Positions 1-6,424 are shown, counted from the first letter of the stretch. The stretch: 9,857 nucleotides of DNA from JBOFCS01 sp051646185 (GCA_051646185.1 JBOFCS010000067.1:1-9857); one strand, 5' to 3'. The notes: a model not told the origin generated them from the letters alone. Made by a program: numbers and translations.

Positions 1-132
1 AAACTGTGCAACGCATACTTATTAGTACCGCATCAGGATTATCAGCATGAGTACAGAAACTCACTAAAAGTACAACAATAGGTGTACATCGAGAACGACA
101 TGCTCATCCAACCGGACCTGACTTAATCCCCC

Positions 133-164
133 TAGGGATCTGTCGAGTTAGGGATCTGTCGAGC
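133..164. repeat. 16-bp tandem duplication at the stop codon of the extended frame
   Basis: Two adjacent units, 133-148 and 149-164, read TAGGGATCTGTCGAG followed by T or C, so they differ only in the last base. On the minus strand each copy encodes the same end (S-T-D-P-stop), so the duplication leaves the predicted C-terminus unchanged. It may be a recent slippage event. Confidence 0.85.
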
Positions 165-513
165 TAATTACCGCGCTATCGGTAGCTACAGAAGAAATTA
201 CTGTCGAAGATTCACTTGTCGAAAAACTAGAAGTCACCGTTGGCTCCGGCTCCAGAGCCGATTCGGTTGTGTTAACCAATACGGGAGTGGTAGTTGGCTT
301 TCGCACAGAGGGCCTTGGCACCACTTCCGATGATTCCAACGTTTCATAAGGCAGTAACTCAGATATCCAAGTATCCGTTAGGTCGTTGGCGGCAGGGGAT
401 CTTGCTTCCTCGGTGCTTGCCTGTTCATAACGTGATACAGAAAGTTCAGTGGCAACGCTTTCCGAGATATCCGTTCGCTGTACCGAGCTGGTGATAGCAT
501 CTTTGTCGACATC
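148..513 (-). other. -1 frame C-terminal extension: Ser/Thr/Glu/Pro-rich extracellular tail
   Basis: Reading on from codon 307 of the Hsp70-like gene in the -1 frame gives 121 uninterrupted codons and a TAA stop at 150-148. The residues begin DVDKDAITSSVQ and run through ELLPYETLESSEVVPRPSV to a low-complexity end rich in Ser, Thr, Glu, Pro and Val. This is the composition expected of a wall-spanning tail outside the membrane segment at 278-297. The extended product would be about 428 residues. Either the gene is made by programmed -1 frameshifting, or it carries a recent one-base homopolymer loss (natural or assembly error). That the frame is coding rests on its length and composition; no homologue was compared. 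Confidence 0.65.
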
Positions 514-1433
514 TTTTTTGATAATTTCGAGCCCCCGTGATGACTTGAAAGATACCCTGCAGTTACCCCGAACGCTACTGCAGAAACTGCCGCTATAGCA
601 CCAATTTTCCTACTCACATCAGCAACACTGCGTGGTCTCGCTGCTTGGGAGGCAGTACGTAAAGCAGCTTTTACCTCTGAATAAGATACCCCTGCGGTTG
701 GTCCTGCAGCTTGTCTCATTGCCAGCGCTACCCCATATGCAATAGCGCTCTCCGGTTGTTGAACAACACGCAATGGCACTGACACAACGGTTTTTGCTTT
801 ATCGACAACCTGGGGCAAATTTGAATATCCACCAACAATAACCAGCTCTTGTGGCCTAGCAAATTCATGATCAGCACCGCTGACAACTAACTCATTGATC
901 AGCATAATAAGCTTGTCAGCATCTGGCTCGTTCGCAAAATGCATTAATCGGTGATCGAGCAGCCTGCCGTCTACCGCGTCAACGACCGCCAAAACTGATG
1001 TTTGTGCTTCTACTGCTGCAATAACAGCCACTCCGTATCCTTGGGCTCCACTAACAGACTGGGAAAACGAACTCATCGCCCTTAGCGCAGGGATAACTAC
1101 CACTTCTGGGCTAATGCCCTTTTCCTGACAGGTTCGATAAACAATTTCTTGTACCCAATTTGACACGGCAACATCAAATATAGGATCTACACAAACACCA
1201 ACCTCAGCGGCAACTGACTGTCGTTCAGAGATCAACTGAAGCATCTTACGAAGCGCTTCAGTGATCTCTTCTTGGGATTTTCTTCCACCCAACTCTGCGG
1301 TTAACGCTATTTCCTCAGCGGCCAATGGCGCTTCTGGAGGATATCGATCAAGAACAGCAACGGTGTTAACTGCATCCGGGGTTACCGCTATTGCTAGCAA
1401 TACCCCAGATGCTGTCATAGCTGTTCCCATCAC
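378..1433 (-). CDS. Membrane-anchored Hsp70/actin-like protein (0-frame product, 351 aa)
   Basis: I do not know a named function. Residues 196-209 (ELVIVGGYSNLPQV) and 227-238 (PESAIAYGVALA) match the C-terminal part of an Hsp70/actin-type ATPase domain, where DnaK has a VGG...P.V segment followed by P.EAVA.GAA. The N-terminal strands (about 12-29) lack a clear DLGTT phosphate loop, so ATPase activity is doubtful. A hydrophobic segment at about 278-297 should span the membrane once, leaving the Hsp70-like part in the cytosol. The start is GTG at 1433, with in-frame ATG codons at 1430 and 1418 as alternatives; no clear Shine-Dalgarno is seen. The gene begins 14 bases after the dcd stop, so it is probably cotranscribed and perhaps translationally coupled with dcd. 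After residue 307 the 0-frame tail is a basic 44-residue stretch that looks unlike a natural extracellular tail, whereas the -1 frame carries a convincing Ser/Thr-rich tail (separate entry). Confidence 0.75.
   Translation of the reverse strand: MMGTAMTASGVLLAIAVTPDAVNTVAVLDRYPPEAPLAAEEIALTAELGGRKSQEEITEALRKMLQLISERQSVAAEVGVCVDPIFDVAVSNWVQEIVYRTCQEKGISPEVVVIPALRAMSSFSQSVSGAQGYGVAVIAAVEAQTSVLAVVDAVDGRLLDHRLMHFANEPDADKLIMLINELVVSGADHEFARPQELVIVGGYSNLPQVVDKAKTVVSVPLRVVQQPESAIAYGVALAMRQAAGPTAGVSYSEVKAALRTASQAARPRSVADVSRKIGAIAAVSAVAFGVTAGYLSSHHGGSKLSKKMSTKMLSPARYSERISRKALPLNFLYHVMNRQAPRKQDPLPPTT
513..519 (-). promoter_or_regulatory. A-AAA-AAG slippery heptamer (candidate -1 frameshift site)
   Basis: In the reading frame of the Hsp70-like gene, codons 305-307 are TCA AAA AAG, so the heptamer A-AAA-AAG sits in exact X-XXY-YYZ phase, the same heptamer used in E. 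coli dnaX. After a -1 slip the next codon is GAT at 513-511, which opens the 121-codon extension. A GGGGG run lies 12 bases upstream and could act as a weak internal Shine-Dalgarno-like stimulator. I see no strong downstream hairpin. Confidence 0.5.
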
Positions 1434-1447
1434 ATCAACATGAAAAG

Positions 1448-2026
1448 TTAGTTAGTGTCCATTTGGGTAAAATTCAGGTATGCCTTAGACGGTGTCGGTC
1501 CGCGCTGGCCCTGATACTTTGATCCAGTCACCGCACTGCCATATGGATGCTCAGCAGGGCTTGAGAGCCGAATCAAACAAAGCTGTCCAATTTTCATACC
1601 CGGCCACAACACAATGGGGAGATTGGCAACATTAGAAAGCTCCAAAGTGATATGGCCGCTAAACCCGGGATCAATAAACCCAGCTGTGGAATGGGTTAGA
1701 AGTCCCAATCGCCCAAGGGAAGACTTACCCTCAAGCCTGCCAGCCAGATCATCCGGGAGGCTGACTACCTCCAAGGTTGATCCCAGGACAAACTCACCCG
1801 GATGCAAGACAAAGGGCTCGCCCTCTGCGGGCTCAACCAGAGTAGTCAGCTCATCTTGGCGAACAGCGGGGTCGATATGGGTATACCTCGTGTTATTGAA
1901 TACCCGGAAAAGGCTATCCAAGCGCACATCAACACTCGATGGCTGCACCATCGACTGGTCAAGCGGTTCTAGGCCTAACCGCTGGGAGGAAAGTTCGGCA
2001 CGGATATCACGATCTGAGAGCAACAC
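1448..2026 (-). CDS. dcd: dCTP deaminase, probably bifunctional dCTP deaminase/dUTPase
   Basis: This enzyme converts dCTP towards dUMP for thymidylate synthesis in the cytosol. The mycobacterial orthologue does both deamination and dUTP hydrolysis, and I infer the same here. The 192-residue length fits the family (about 190). Visible signatures are MLLSDRDIRAE at the N-terminus, VQPSSVDVRLD (27-37), FVLHPGEFVLGSTLE (72-86), the nucleotide-binding RLEGKSSLGRLGL (97-109), HSTAGFIDPGFSGH (112-125), and the catalytic Glu129 in ITLELSN. A C-terminal GSKYQGQRGPTPS segment (168-180) closes over the substrate in relatives. The start is GTG at 2026, fixed by the family N-terminus. A TACCCT box lies 8 bases upstream and no Shine-Dalgarno is visible, so the mRNA may be nearly leaderless. 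The gene leads the pair with the Hsp70-like gene and diverges from tRNA-Gly. Confidence 0.97.
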   Translation of the reverse strand: MLLSDRDIRAELSSQRLGLEPLDQSMVQPSSVDVRLDSLFRVFNNTRYTHIDPAVRQDELTTLVEPAEGEPFVLHPGEFVLGSTLEVVSLPDDLAGRLEGKSSLGRLGLLTHSTAGFIDPGFSGHITLELSNVANLPIVLWPGMKIGQLCLIRLSSPAEHPYGSAVTGSKYQGQRGPTPSKAYLNFTQMDTN

Positions 2027-2034
2027 AAGTATGC

Positions 2035-2040
2035 AGGGTA
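2035..2040 (-). promoter_or_regulatory. -10 box of dcd (TACCCT), near-leaderless
   Basis: On the minus strand TACCCT fits the corynebacterial TAnnnT -10 pattern and ends 8 bases before the dcd GTG. Transcription starting about 7 bases downstream would leave a leader of zero to two bases, which agrees with the missing ribosome binding site. No clear -35 element is seen. Confidence 0.45.
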
Positions 2041-2110
2041 GTCGGTGGTGCCGCCCCTGCTATTTCCTGCCAGCTGCTAACCTGTTTTCTGCGGCTACTA
2101 CGGCCGACAA

Positions 2111-2184
2111 GCCGGTGTGGCGTAATGGCAGCGCGTGACCTTCCCAAGGTCGAGGCGGGGGTTCGATTCCCCTCACCGGCTCCA
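2111..2184 (+). tRNA. tRNA-Gly (CCC anticodon)
   Basis: A complete cloverleaf can be folded by eye. The 7-bp acceptor stem is GCCGGTG/CACCGGC, the D arm lies at 2120-2134, and the anticodon stem TGACC/GGTCG encloses the loop TTCCCAA, with anticodon CCC at 2143-2145. A 4-base variable loop and a T arm with loop TTCGATT follow. The discriminator is T2181 and CCA is encoded at 2182-2184. The mature tRNA without CCA is 71 bases, normal for glycine. It reads GGG codons and lies divergently beside dcd. Confidence 0.97.
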
Positions 2185-2416
2185 GTTCTTTATGACTCCA
2201 TTCCATTAAGTACCTTAACCGGCCAGTACTTGCCCGGCCTTTCCTTGCTGTCTTTGTTGCTCAGTACTTATCTGATTTCCACTCAGAATATTTATTTGCT
2301 GCTCGAAGTATCCCAAAACTTTTACTCAGCCTTTCCGATAATGCGACCAAAAAGTTCAAACAAACAGACTCAGCTACTTGACGGTTCAATTAATTTAGCT
2401 CTATCATAAAGTTAGC

Positions 2417-2432
2417 TGTGATACTAATCACT
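2417..2432. promoter_or_regulatory. GlxR/CRP-like operator (TGTGA-N6-TCACT)
   Basis: TGTGATACTAATCACT matches the CRP-family consensus TGTGA-N6-TCACA at nine of ten arm positions, with the exact 6-base spacer. GlxR is the global cAMP-responsive CRP-family regulator in corynebacteria and uses this type of site. Its centre lies about 83 bases before the inferred start of the export operon, a position compatible with activation, but binding is an inference. Confidence 0.55.
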
Positions 2433-2471
2433 TCACTAATATCCGGAAAGGATGGTTAACTTGCCCAAAAA

Positions 2472-2501
2472 TTGATAGAAAGTTTATCAGGAAGATAGGG
2501 T
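2472..2501 (+). promoter_or_regulatory. Candidate promoter of the export operon (TTGATA-N18-TAGGGT)
   Basis: TTGATA at 2472-2477 and TAGGGT at 2496-2501 are separated by 18 bases and fit a corynebacterial sigma-A-type promoter (TTGA.. and TAnnnT). A TATTCT at 2511-2516 is an alternative -10. The downstream leader would be unusually long, so a nearer promoter is possible. Confidence 0.3.
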
Positions 2502-2681
2502 TTTGCAGCTTATTCTATGTAAAACTAGGAATCATCCACCAAATACCAAACCGGATATAACTACATAGAGCACATCTGATCTAGAAAATAGCCCCTTCGA
2601 TTCAGCAACAACAAGATCATAATATTCGAAAGCGTATCCGGCGTTGTAACATAACCAAGACCGACAACGAAAAGCAGGAAA

Positions 2682-2756
2682 CAGACCCGCCAAAAGAATT
2701 TGCCACAGGGTCTGCAGTATTACCCGAAGCACCCGTAAGCCCCACCCGAAATACTG
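2682..2756 (+). promoter_or_regulatory. Two abutting 7-bp inverted repeats in the operon leader
   Basis: CAGACCC (2682-2688) pairs with GGGTCTG (2708-2714) around a 19-base loop. Directly next to it CAGTATT (2715-2721) pairs with AATACTG (2750-2756) around a 28-base loop that holds three ACCCG motifs. With no base between the stems, the two hairpins could stack coaxially. The block ends 36 bases before the first start codon of the operon. It matches no riboswitch class I recognise; a regulatory or stabilising role is inference. Confidence 0.4.
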
Positions 2757-2792
2757 ACACCACACCGGCGTCATAAGAGAAAGTGCAGTCAC

Positions 2793-3332
2793 ATGAAAAA
2801 ACAGACCAAAGGTGCAATAGCAGCCGGCGCCGCCGGAATCCTCCTTATGGGCGGTGCTGGCACGCTGGCCCTGTGGAGCGACAGTGAAGTAATCGGCGGC
2901 GGCACCATTGCCTCCGGTGAACTCACCATCGCCCCCTCAGGAACACCCGCTTGGGCAGACGTTTCCGATATCACACCTGGCGCAATTGCTGATATCAGCA
3001 CATTCAAGATTGTCCCCGGTGACATTCTTACTTACACAGCTGATTACAAGATTGCCGCAACCGGCGACAACCTAAAGGCAACTCTCACCGCAGATTCGGC
3101 AGCAATCACCGGCGATACTGACCTCAAGGGTAAAATCACCACAGAGCTGACCATGACTGGGGCCGGTAGTGGCGGTCCTGGAACCTACAATCTCACTTCA
3201 GCTGACGGCGGGAAAACCATCAAAGTTGTTGTAAAGATTACCTTTGACAAGACCACTCCTGACCAGGTGGCACAGAATCAGAAGATTGATCTTTCGGGCT
3301 TCAAACTCACCTTGCAGCAGGTTCGTCCATAA
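2793..3332 (+). CDS. SipW-dependent alternate-signal-peptide exported protein, likely major subunit
   Basis: This 179-residue exported protein has the N-terminus typical of the actinobacterial alternate-signal-peptide family (TIGR04089/RER_14450-like). That N-terminus has a basic MKKQTKG, the hydrophobic run AIAAGAAGILLMGGAG, and then TLALWSD (24-30), where a SipW-type signal peptidase is expected to cut. The mature part is beta-rich with no cysteine and no wall anchor. Blocks FKIVPGD (71-77), VVKITFD (146-152) and IDLSGFKLTL (165-174) recur in the product at 6421, its paralogue. The start is ATG, with an AGAGAAAG-like ribosome site about 10 bases upstream. The gene heads the operon, has the most GC-rich, C-ending codons of the cluster, and is separated from the next gene by 44 bases. 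This suggests the highest expression and a structural role, perhaps like TasA; that role is inference. Confidence 0.85.
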   Translation: MKKQTKGAIAAGAAGILLMGGAGTLALWSDSEVIGGGTIASGELTIAPSGTPAWADVSDITPGAIADISTFKIVPGDILTYTADYKIAATGDNLKATLTADSAAITGDTDLKGKITTELTMTGAGSGGPGTYNLTSADGGKTIKVVVKITFDKTTPDQVAQNQKIDLSGFKLTLQQVRP

Positions 3333-3376
3333 GAATTATTGGTTACGGTAGAAACTGAGTCGGAAGAGTAGATCCG

Positions 3377-3934
3377 GTGAAAGCACAGCGGGTGTGGGCC
3401 GCCATAGCGGCGTCGGTTGTTGTGTTGATAGCGCTGATATCAACACAACAAACCGGCGCGCTATGGCGCAGTCAGTCCACCATTAGCGGACAGAAAATCA
3501 CCTCAGGGATACTTGATCTGACAGTTGGCTCAAATGGTGTACAGCAGAATAGTTTTGCCTTTAGCGCACTAGCTAAGACAAACCTCAAACCAGGAGATTT
3601 TGCCCAAGCACCACTTGTGCTACGCAATGCTGGAAACGTAGAGATGAACTATCGGCTACAGGGAGTCACTCAATCCTCGACAACCGTTCCACTTAGTTTG
3701 ACCGCTACCCTCGTTTCTGCAGAAGCTCAGTGTCCAACAACTGGAAACCCTACTGGTACTTCACTGTACAATGGAACCATGGTGGGAGCCCAAGCCCCTA
3801 GCGGTGGGGCTTGGCGAGTAATGGCCGTTGGCGCCAGCGAAGTTTGGTGCCTACGCGCAACACTCGATGCTGCGGCAACAGCACAAAATGCTTCATCCAC
3901 AGCCACTTTCACCTTTAGAGCCGAGTCACGATGA
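3377..3934 (+). CDS. CalY/camelysin-like SipW-type exported protein
   Basis: A 185-residue secreted protein. Residues 5-24 form a hydrophobic signal (VWAAIAASVVVLIALIST), followed by TGALWRSQSTISG (26-38), which lines up with the ALWSD cleavage region of the first operon protein. Downstream, ITSGILDLTV (41-50) and LKPGDFAQAPLVLRNAGN (70-87) resemble the start of CalY/TasA-like domains, where a PG(D/N)-type turn precedes the LxVxNxG strand. Two cysteines (119, 158) flank LYNGT (130-134) and could form one disulphide outside the cell. The same C...LYxGT...C layout is present in the product at 4545, so the two are paralogues. The GTG start follows a weak GGAAGAG site. The stop overlaps the next gene's start in ATGA, so it is translationally coupled to the signal peptidase. 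Confidence 0.8.
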   Translation: MKAQRVWAAIAASVVVLIALISTQQTGALWRSQSTISGQKITSGILDLTVGSNGVQQNSFAFSALAKTNLKPGDFAQAPLVLRNAGNVEMNYRLQGVTQSSTTVPLSLTATLVSAEAQCPTTGNPTGTSLYNGTMVGAQAPSGGAWRVMAVGASEVWCLRATLDAAATAQNASSTATFTFRAESR

Positions 3935-4548
3935 GCAAACATCAGCCTTTGGGTAATGGCACCAGCGTATTCGGATGGATTCGACAGATCGCTGGATGGC
4001 TAATCCTGTTTGTTATGCTACTGATCCTTACTGCAGCAGTAATTGTTCCCCGGGTAACAGGTTCTACCCCTTACACAGTTCTCACCTCCTCTATGGAGCC
4101 TACCTACCCCCCAGGCACCTTAATTATCGTTCGTGAGACCGACCCAGACGACCTTTCCATCAGCGATCCCATTACCTATCAACTGGAATCGGGGAAACCT
4201 GAGGTAGTCACTCACCGGATCATTGCAGTTGAACAAAATGCCAGGGGAGAAAAAACTTTTATTACCCAAGGCGATAACAACAGCGGGCCAGATACTCGCC
4301 CAGTCCGTCCGGTGCAAATACGCGGAAAAGTATGGTACAGCGTGCCTTACATTGGCCATTTAAATACCTGGATCACCGGTAAGCAACATACCTTGTTGCT
4401 TGCAGGAGCCATAGCGTTATTAATAATTTACGCCAGCTATATGTTTGCCAGCGGAATTCGAGAAAACCGCCGCGATAAGAAAAAAACTGACCAACCACAG
4501 ATCAACCTTGATCGCCCCCCATCAGAACGAGCGGAGAGTCTGCAATGA
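3931..4548 (+). CDS. SipW-like signal peptidase I (Ser/His, ER/archaeal type)
   Basis: This membrane protease of family S26B removes signal peptides on the outer face of the cytoplasmic membrane. A first membrane segment spans about 19-40. The catalytic serine is Ser54 in LTSSMEPTYPPGTL (51-64), and the general base is His95 in VVTHRI, where classical bacterial leader peptidase has Lys. A downstream GDNNSGPD (114-121) carries the conserved Asp. A second membrane segment (about 154-173) is followed by a charged cytosolic tail. The length of 205 residues fits SipW-type enzymes. The start overlaps the preceding gene (ATGA), and the end overlaps the next (ATGA). Its position between two alternate-signal substrates strongly suggests that they are its clients. 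Confidence 0.93.
   Translation: MSKHQPLGNGTSVFGWIRQIAGWLILFVMLLILTAAVIVPRVTGSTPYTVLTSSMEPTYPPGTLIIVRETDPDDLSISDPITYQLESGKPEVVTHRIIAVEQNARGEKTFITQGDNNSGPDTRPVRPVQIRGKVWYSVPYIGHLNTWITGKQHTLLLAGAIALLIIYASYMFASGIRENRRDKKKTDQPQINLDRPPSERAESLQ
4533..4538 (+). promoter_or_regulatory. Strong ribosome binding site GGAGAG inside the signal peptidase gene
   Basis: GGAGAG lies 6 bases before ATG 4545, within the last codons of the signal peptidase gene. It is the best Shine-Dalgarno in the operon and fixes the start of the next protein, giving it an unusually long basic N-terminal region. Confidence 0.7.
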
Positions 4549-5171
4549 ACGCACCTGCACACTCCACTCACAAAGCTCAAAGCTCAGCCCAGTCGCTGAT
4601 GCGCTCAGCATCCCGGATAATAACCAGCCAACGAGCTCGAGCTGTACTAACTTTAGGTCTTGTTTTCGGACTAGGGACTGTCGGAACCCTGGCTATATGG
4701 AGTGATACCGCAACAGCTACCTCTGGAATTTTTTCCACCGGCACTGTTGATATCACCATAGATAACAATGAAGGCAAACCCACTGCCTACGGATTTACCG
4801 CACTGGGAATGACTGGGATGCTTCCCGGAAACAGCAAAGCCGCTATGCTAGCGGTGCGAAACAAAGGCACCTTACCTTTCACCTACACCACAACCAGTTC
4901 GGTTTCCGGAGCACTCGCCACCAATCTCAAAGTGAAAATTTATGCCGGTGGAGCTGCGACAAATACGGCCACAACTGGTACCTGCTCAGTAACCACTACA
5001 AATCTTTATGATGGCACCTTGGCAGGGGTGTCCACCGCCGCTCGTACTTTAGCTGCAACAACAGGACTGGATAACCTCTGTTTCCTAGTTACATTGGACA
5101 CCTCAACCCCTATATCACAACAAAGTGCAACTGCCACAGCTACTTTTATATTTAATGCGACGGCGAGCTGA
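4545..5171 (+). CDS. SipW-type exported protein, CalY-like, with extended N-region
   Basis: A 208-residue exported protein. A roughly 33-residue polar, basic N-region (ending SQRARA) precedes the hydrophobic core VLTLGLVFGLGTVG and the cleavage region TLAIWSDTATATSG (48-61), the SipW-type signature. The body has GTVDITI (66-72), a MLPGNSKAAMLAVRNKGT segment (92-109), and Cys147 and Cys179 around LYDGT (154-158). This matches the layout of the protein at 3377. The end is a Thr/Ala-rich beta strand (ATATATFIFNA) without any LPXTG motif or membrane anchor. The start is supported by GGAGAG 6 bases upstream and overlaps the peptidase stop. It is probably a fibre or surface subunit processed by the peptidase encoded just before or just after it; the function is inferred from context. 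Confidence 0.85.
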   Translation: MNAPAHSTHKAQSSAQSLMRSASRIITSQRARAVLTLGLVFGLGTVGTLAIWSDTATATSGIFSTGTVDITIDNNEGKPTAYGFTALGMTGMLPGNSKAAMLAVRNKGTLPFTYTTTSSVSGALATNLKVKIYAGGAATNTATTGTCSVTTTNLYDGTLAGVSTAARTLAATTGLDNLCFLVTLDTSTPISQQSATATATFIFNATAS

Positions 5172-6424
5172 TGATGACTACTCCCGAAATCACCCCCGCA
5201 CCGGCTACTCAAGGACGCAGTAGGTCCTTCACTCGAGAACTTATTCTTTCAGTTGGTGCTATTGCCGGTGTAATATGCGTAATCTCCGCGATTGCCGCTC
5301 TTGCTTTTGATGTCAAACCGCTCATCTTTAGATCAGGCTCTATGAGCCCAACGATCAGCACTGGCTCTCTGGCGCTAGCTAAATCTGTCCCTGCCTCAGA
5401 TCTATCCCTTGGTGACGTGGTGAGCGTAGAAGACTCCTTAGGAACTCGAATTACTCACCGTATAAGTAGCATTGGGAATACCCAAGGAAACACTACTGCC
5501 CTGATTCTCAAAGGGGATGCAAACAACACCGCAGATGCTGAACCCTACTTTGTCAGTGAAGCTGATCGAGTATTTTTTAGTGCACCAAAACTTGGCTATG
5601 TCGCTTCCTGGCTCAATACCCCTATCGCACTTTTCACTGGCGGACTGCTCTGTGCCTTTGCAATTTTCACTATCATCCGCCCTGGGGACGTCTCACGTTC
5701 TTCGCGCTCGAGACATTCAAAAGGTGGTCGTGGCGCTCCTGTACTCGTTAAAGCCGCCCCAGTCACTCTGGCAATAGCGGTCACTATTGCCTTGGGAGGC
5801 TCTCAAATTCAAGGAACCAAAGCTGCTTTCACTGATACCGCAAGCGGGGTAAGCAACTTTAGCGCTTCCAATGCCTTTGTAACCTTACCCCCATCTTTTA
5901 CCTGTACGACTAGTGGATTTCTTGGAATTTTCACAAGTGTGGATCTCTCCTGGCCTCATGTTGGACCTGGTTACTCTTACCGTTTAGTCTACCGAAGCGG
6001 TACTGCCACGCCCGTAACCACAACAGTAACAACAACAGTCGCGACAGGAGCGACGGTTAATTTTGCTAATACCGCCTCGCTGATCACCCCTGGATTTTTT
6101 GGTTCAGCAGTTACAGTGGAGCTCTACTCGGTTATTAACGGCCTAGTTTCTACCAGTTTCCTGTCTTACAACCTTGTTGGCTGGGGATTTAGTTGGTACT
6201 ACTGCGGAACTCCAGGCCCTGGGGGCACAGCTACCGCTGCTCCGCTGCAAGCAAGAACTCTTGCCACACCTGATACCGCTAGCACCAGCTCAACTACGAC
6301 TGTGCCACCAACGACCCTGCCCAGCAGTACTACAACTGTGCCACCAACAACTGTGCCACCAACGACCCTGCCGAGCAGTACTACAAAAGCAGCAACAAGT
6401 ACAACCACCACAGGCACACCATGA
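5171..6424 (+). CDS. Fusion of SipW-type signal peptidase with its own secreted substrate domain
   Basis: Residues 1-170 are a second S26B signal peptidase. They comprise a membrane segment (about 23-46), Ser57 in FRSGSMSPTISTGSL, His96 in ITHRI, Asp116 in KGDANN, and a second membrane segment (about 150-169). A basic cytosolic loop (170-190) leads to a third hydrophobic segment (about 191-211) and then QGTKAAFTDTASG (214-226), which looks like a SipW-type signal and cleavage site. The rest (227-417) should lie outside the cell. It has an Ig/FN3-like stretch with DLSWPHVGPGYSYRLVYRSG (258-277), cysteines 245 and 345, and a Thr/Pro/Ser stalk (about 363-417) without LPXTG or anchor. So one chain carries both protease and client, and cleavage would release the C-terminal half. 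It starts at ATG 5171, one base into the previous stop (ATG 5174 is possible). It overlaps the next gene by ATGA. Confidence 0.88.
   Translation: MMTTPEITPAPATQGRSRSFTRELILSVGAIAGVICVISAIAALAFDVKPLIFRSGSMSPTISTGSLALAKSVPASDLSLGDVVSVEDSLGTRITHRISSIGNTQGNTTALILKGDANNTADAEPYFVSEADRVFFSAPKLGYVASWLNTPIALFTGGLLCAFAIFTIIRPGDVSRSSRSRHSKGGRGAPVLVKAAPVTLAIAVTIALGGSQIQGTKAAFTDTASGVSNFSASNAFVTLPPSFTCTTSGFLGIFTSVDLSWPHVGPGYSYRLVYRSGTATPVTTTVTTTVATGATVNFANTASLITPGFFGSAVTVELYSVINGLVSTSFLSYNLVGWGFSWYYCGTPGPGGTATAAPLQARTLATPDTASTSSTTTVPPTTLPSSTTTVPPTTVPPTTLPSSTTKAATSTTTTGTP
6299..6385 (+). repeat. Imperfect tandem repeats encoding the Thr/Pro stalk
   Basis: A 36-base unit at 6299-6334 (ACTGTGCCACCAACGACC...) recurs at 6350-6385 with one base change. 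A 15-base partial copy lies between them at 6335-6349. They encode TVPPTTLPSSTT-type repeats near the end of the peptidase-substrate fusion. All units keep the reading frame, so copy number could vary stalk length. Confidence 0.85.

Larger units (their letters stand above)
2185..2792. other. Intergenic regulatory region between tRNA-Gly and the export operon
   Basis: About 600 bases with no convincing gene. Just after the tRNA an AAGTAC/GTACTT inverted repeat (2208-2213 and 2226-2231) is the only candidate for a tRNA terminator, and it lacks a T-run. Further on are a GlxR/CRP-like palindrome, a weak promoter and a structured leader, each listed separately. If the promoter near 2472-2501 is right, the operon mRNA has a leader of about 285 bases. 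Base composition changes towards 2640-2792, which is rich in A and C. Confidence 0.6.

Noticed and set aside
1..147. Small gene or terminator at the left edge
   Set aside because: No open frame with a ribosome site and no convincing hairpin with a T-run seen downstream of the stop at 148.
1614..2409. Plus-strand open frames of 156-174 codons
   Set aside because: They run antisense through dcd and the longer one crosses the tRNA gene; composition is that of a shadow frame of a well-supported gene.
2532..2817. Two overlapping minus-strand open frames of 66-86 codons in the leader region, one hydrophobic
   Set aside because: They oppose the operon leader, overlap each other and the first operon gene, have no ribosome site, and show no recognisable family; likely chance frames.
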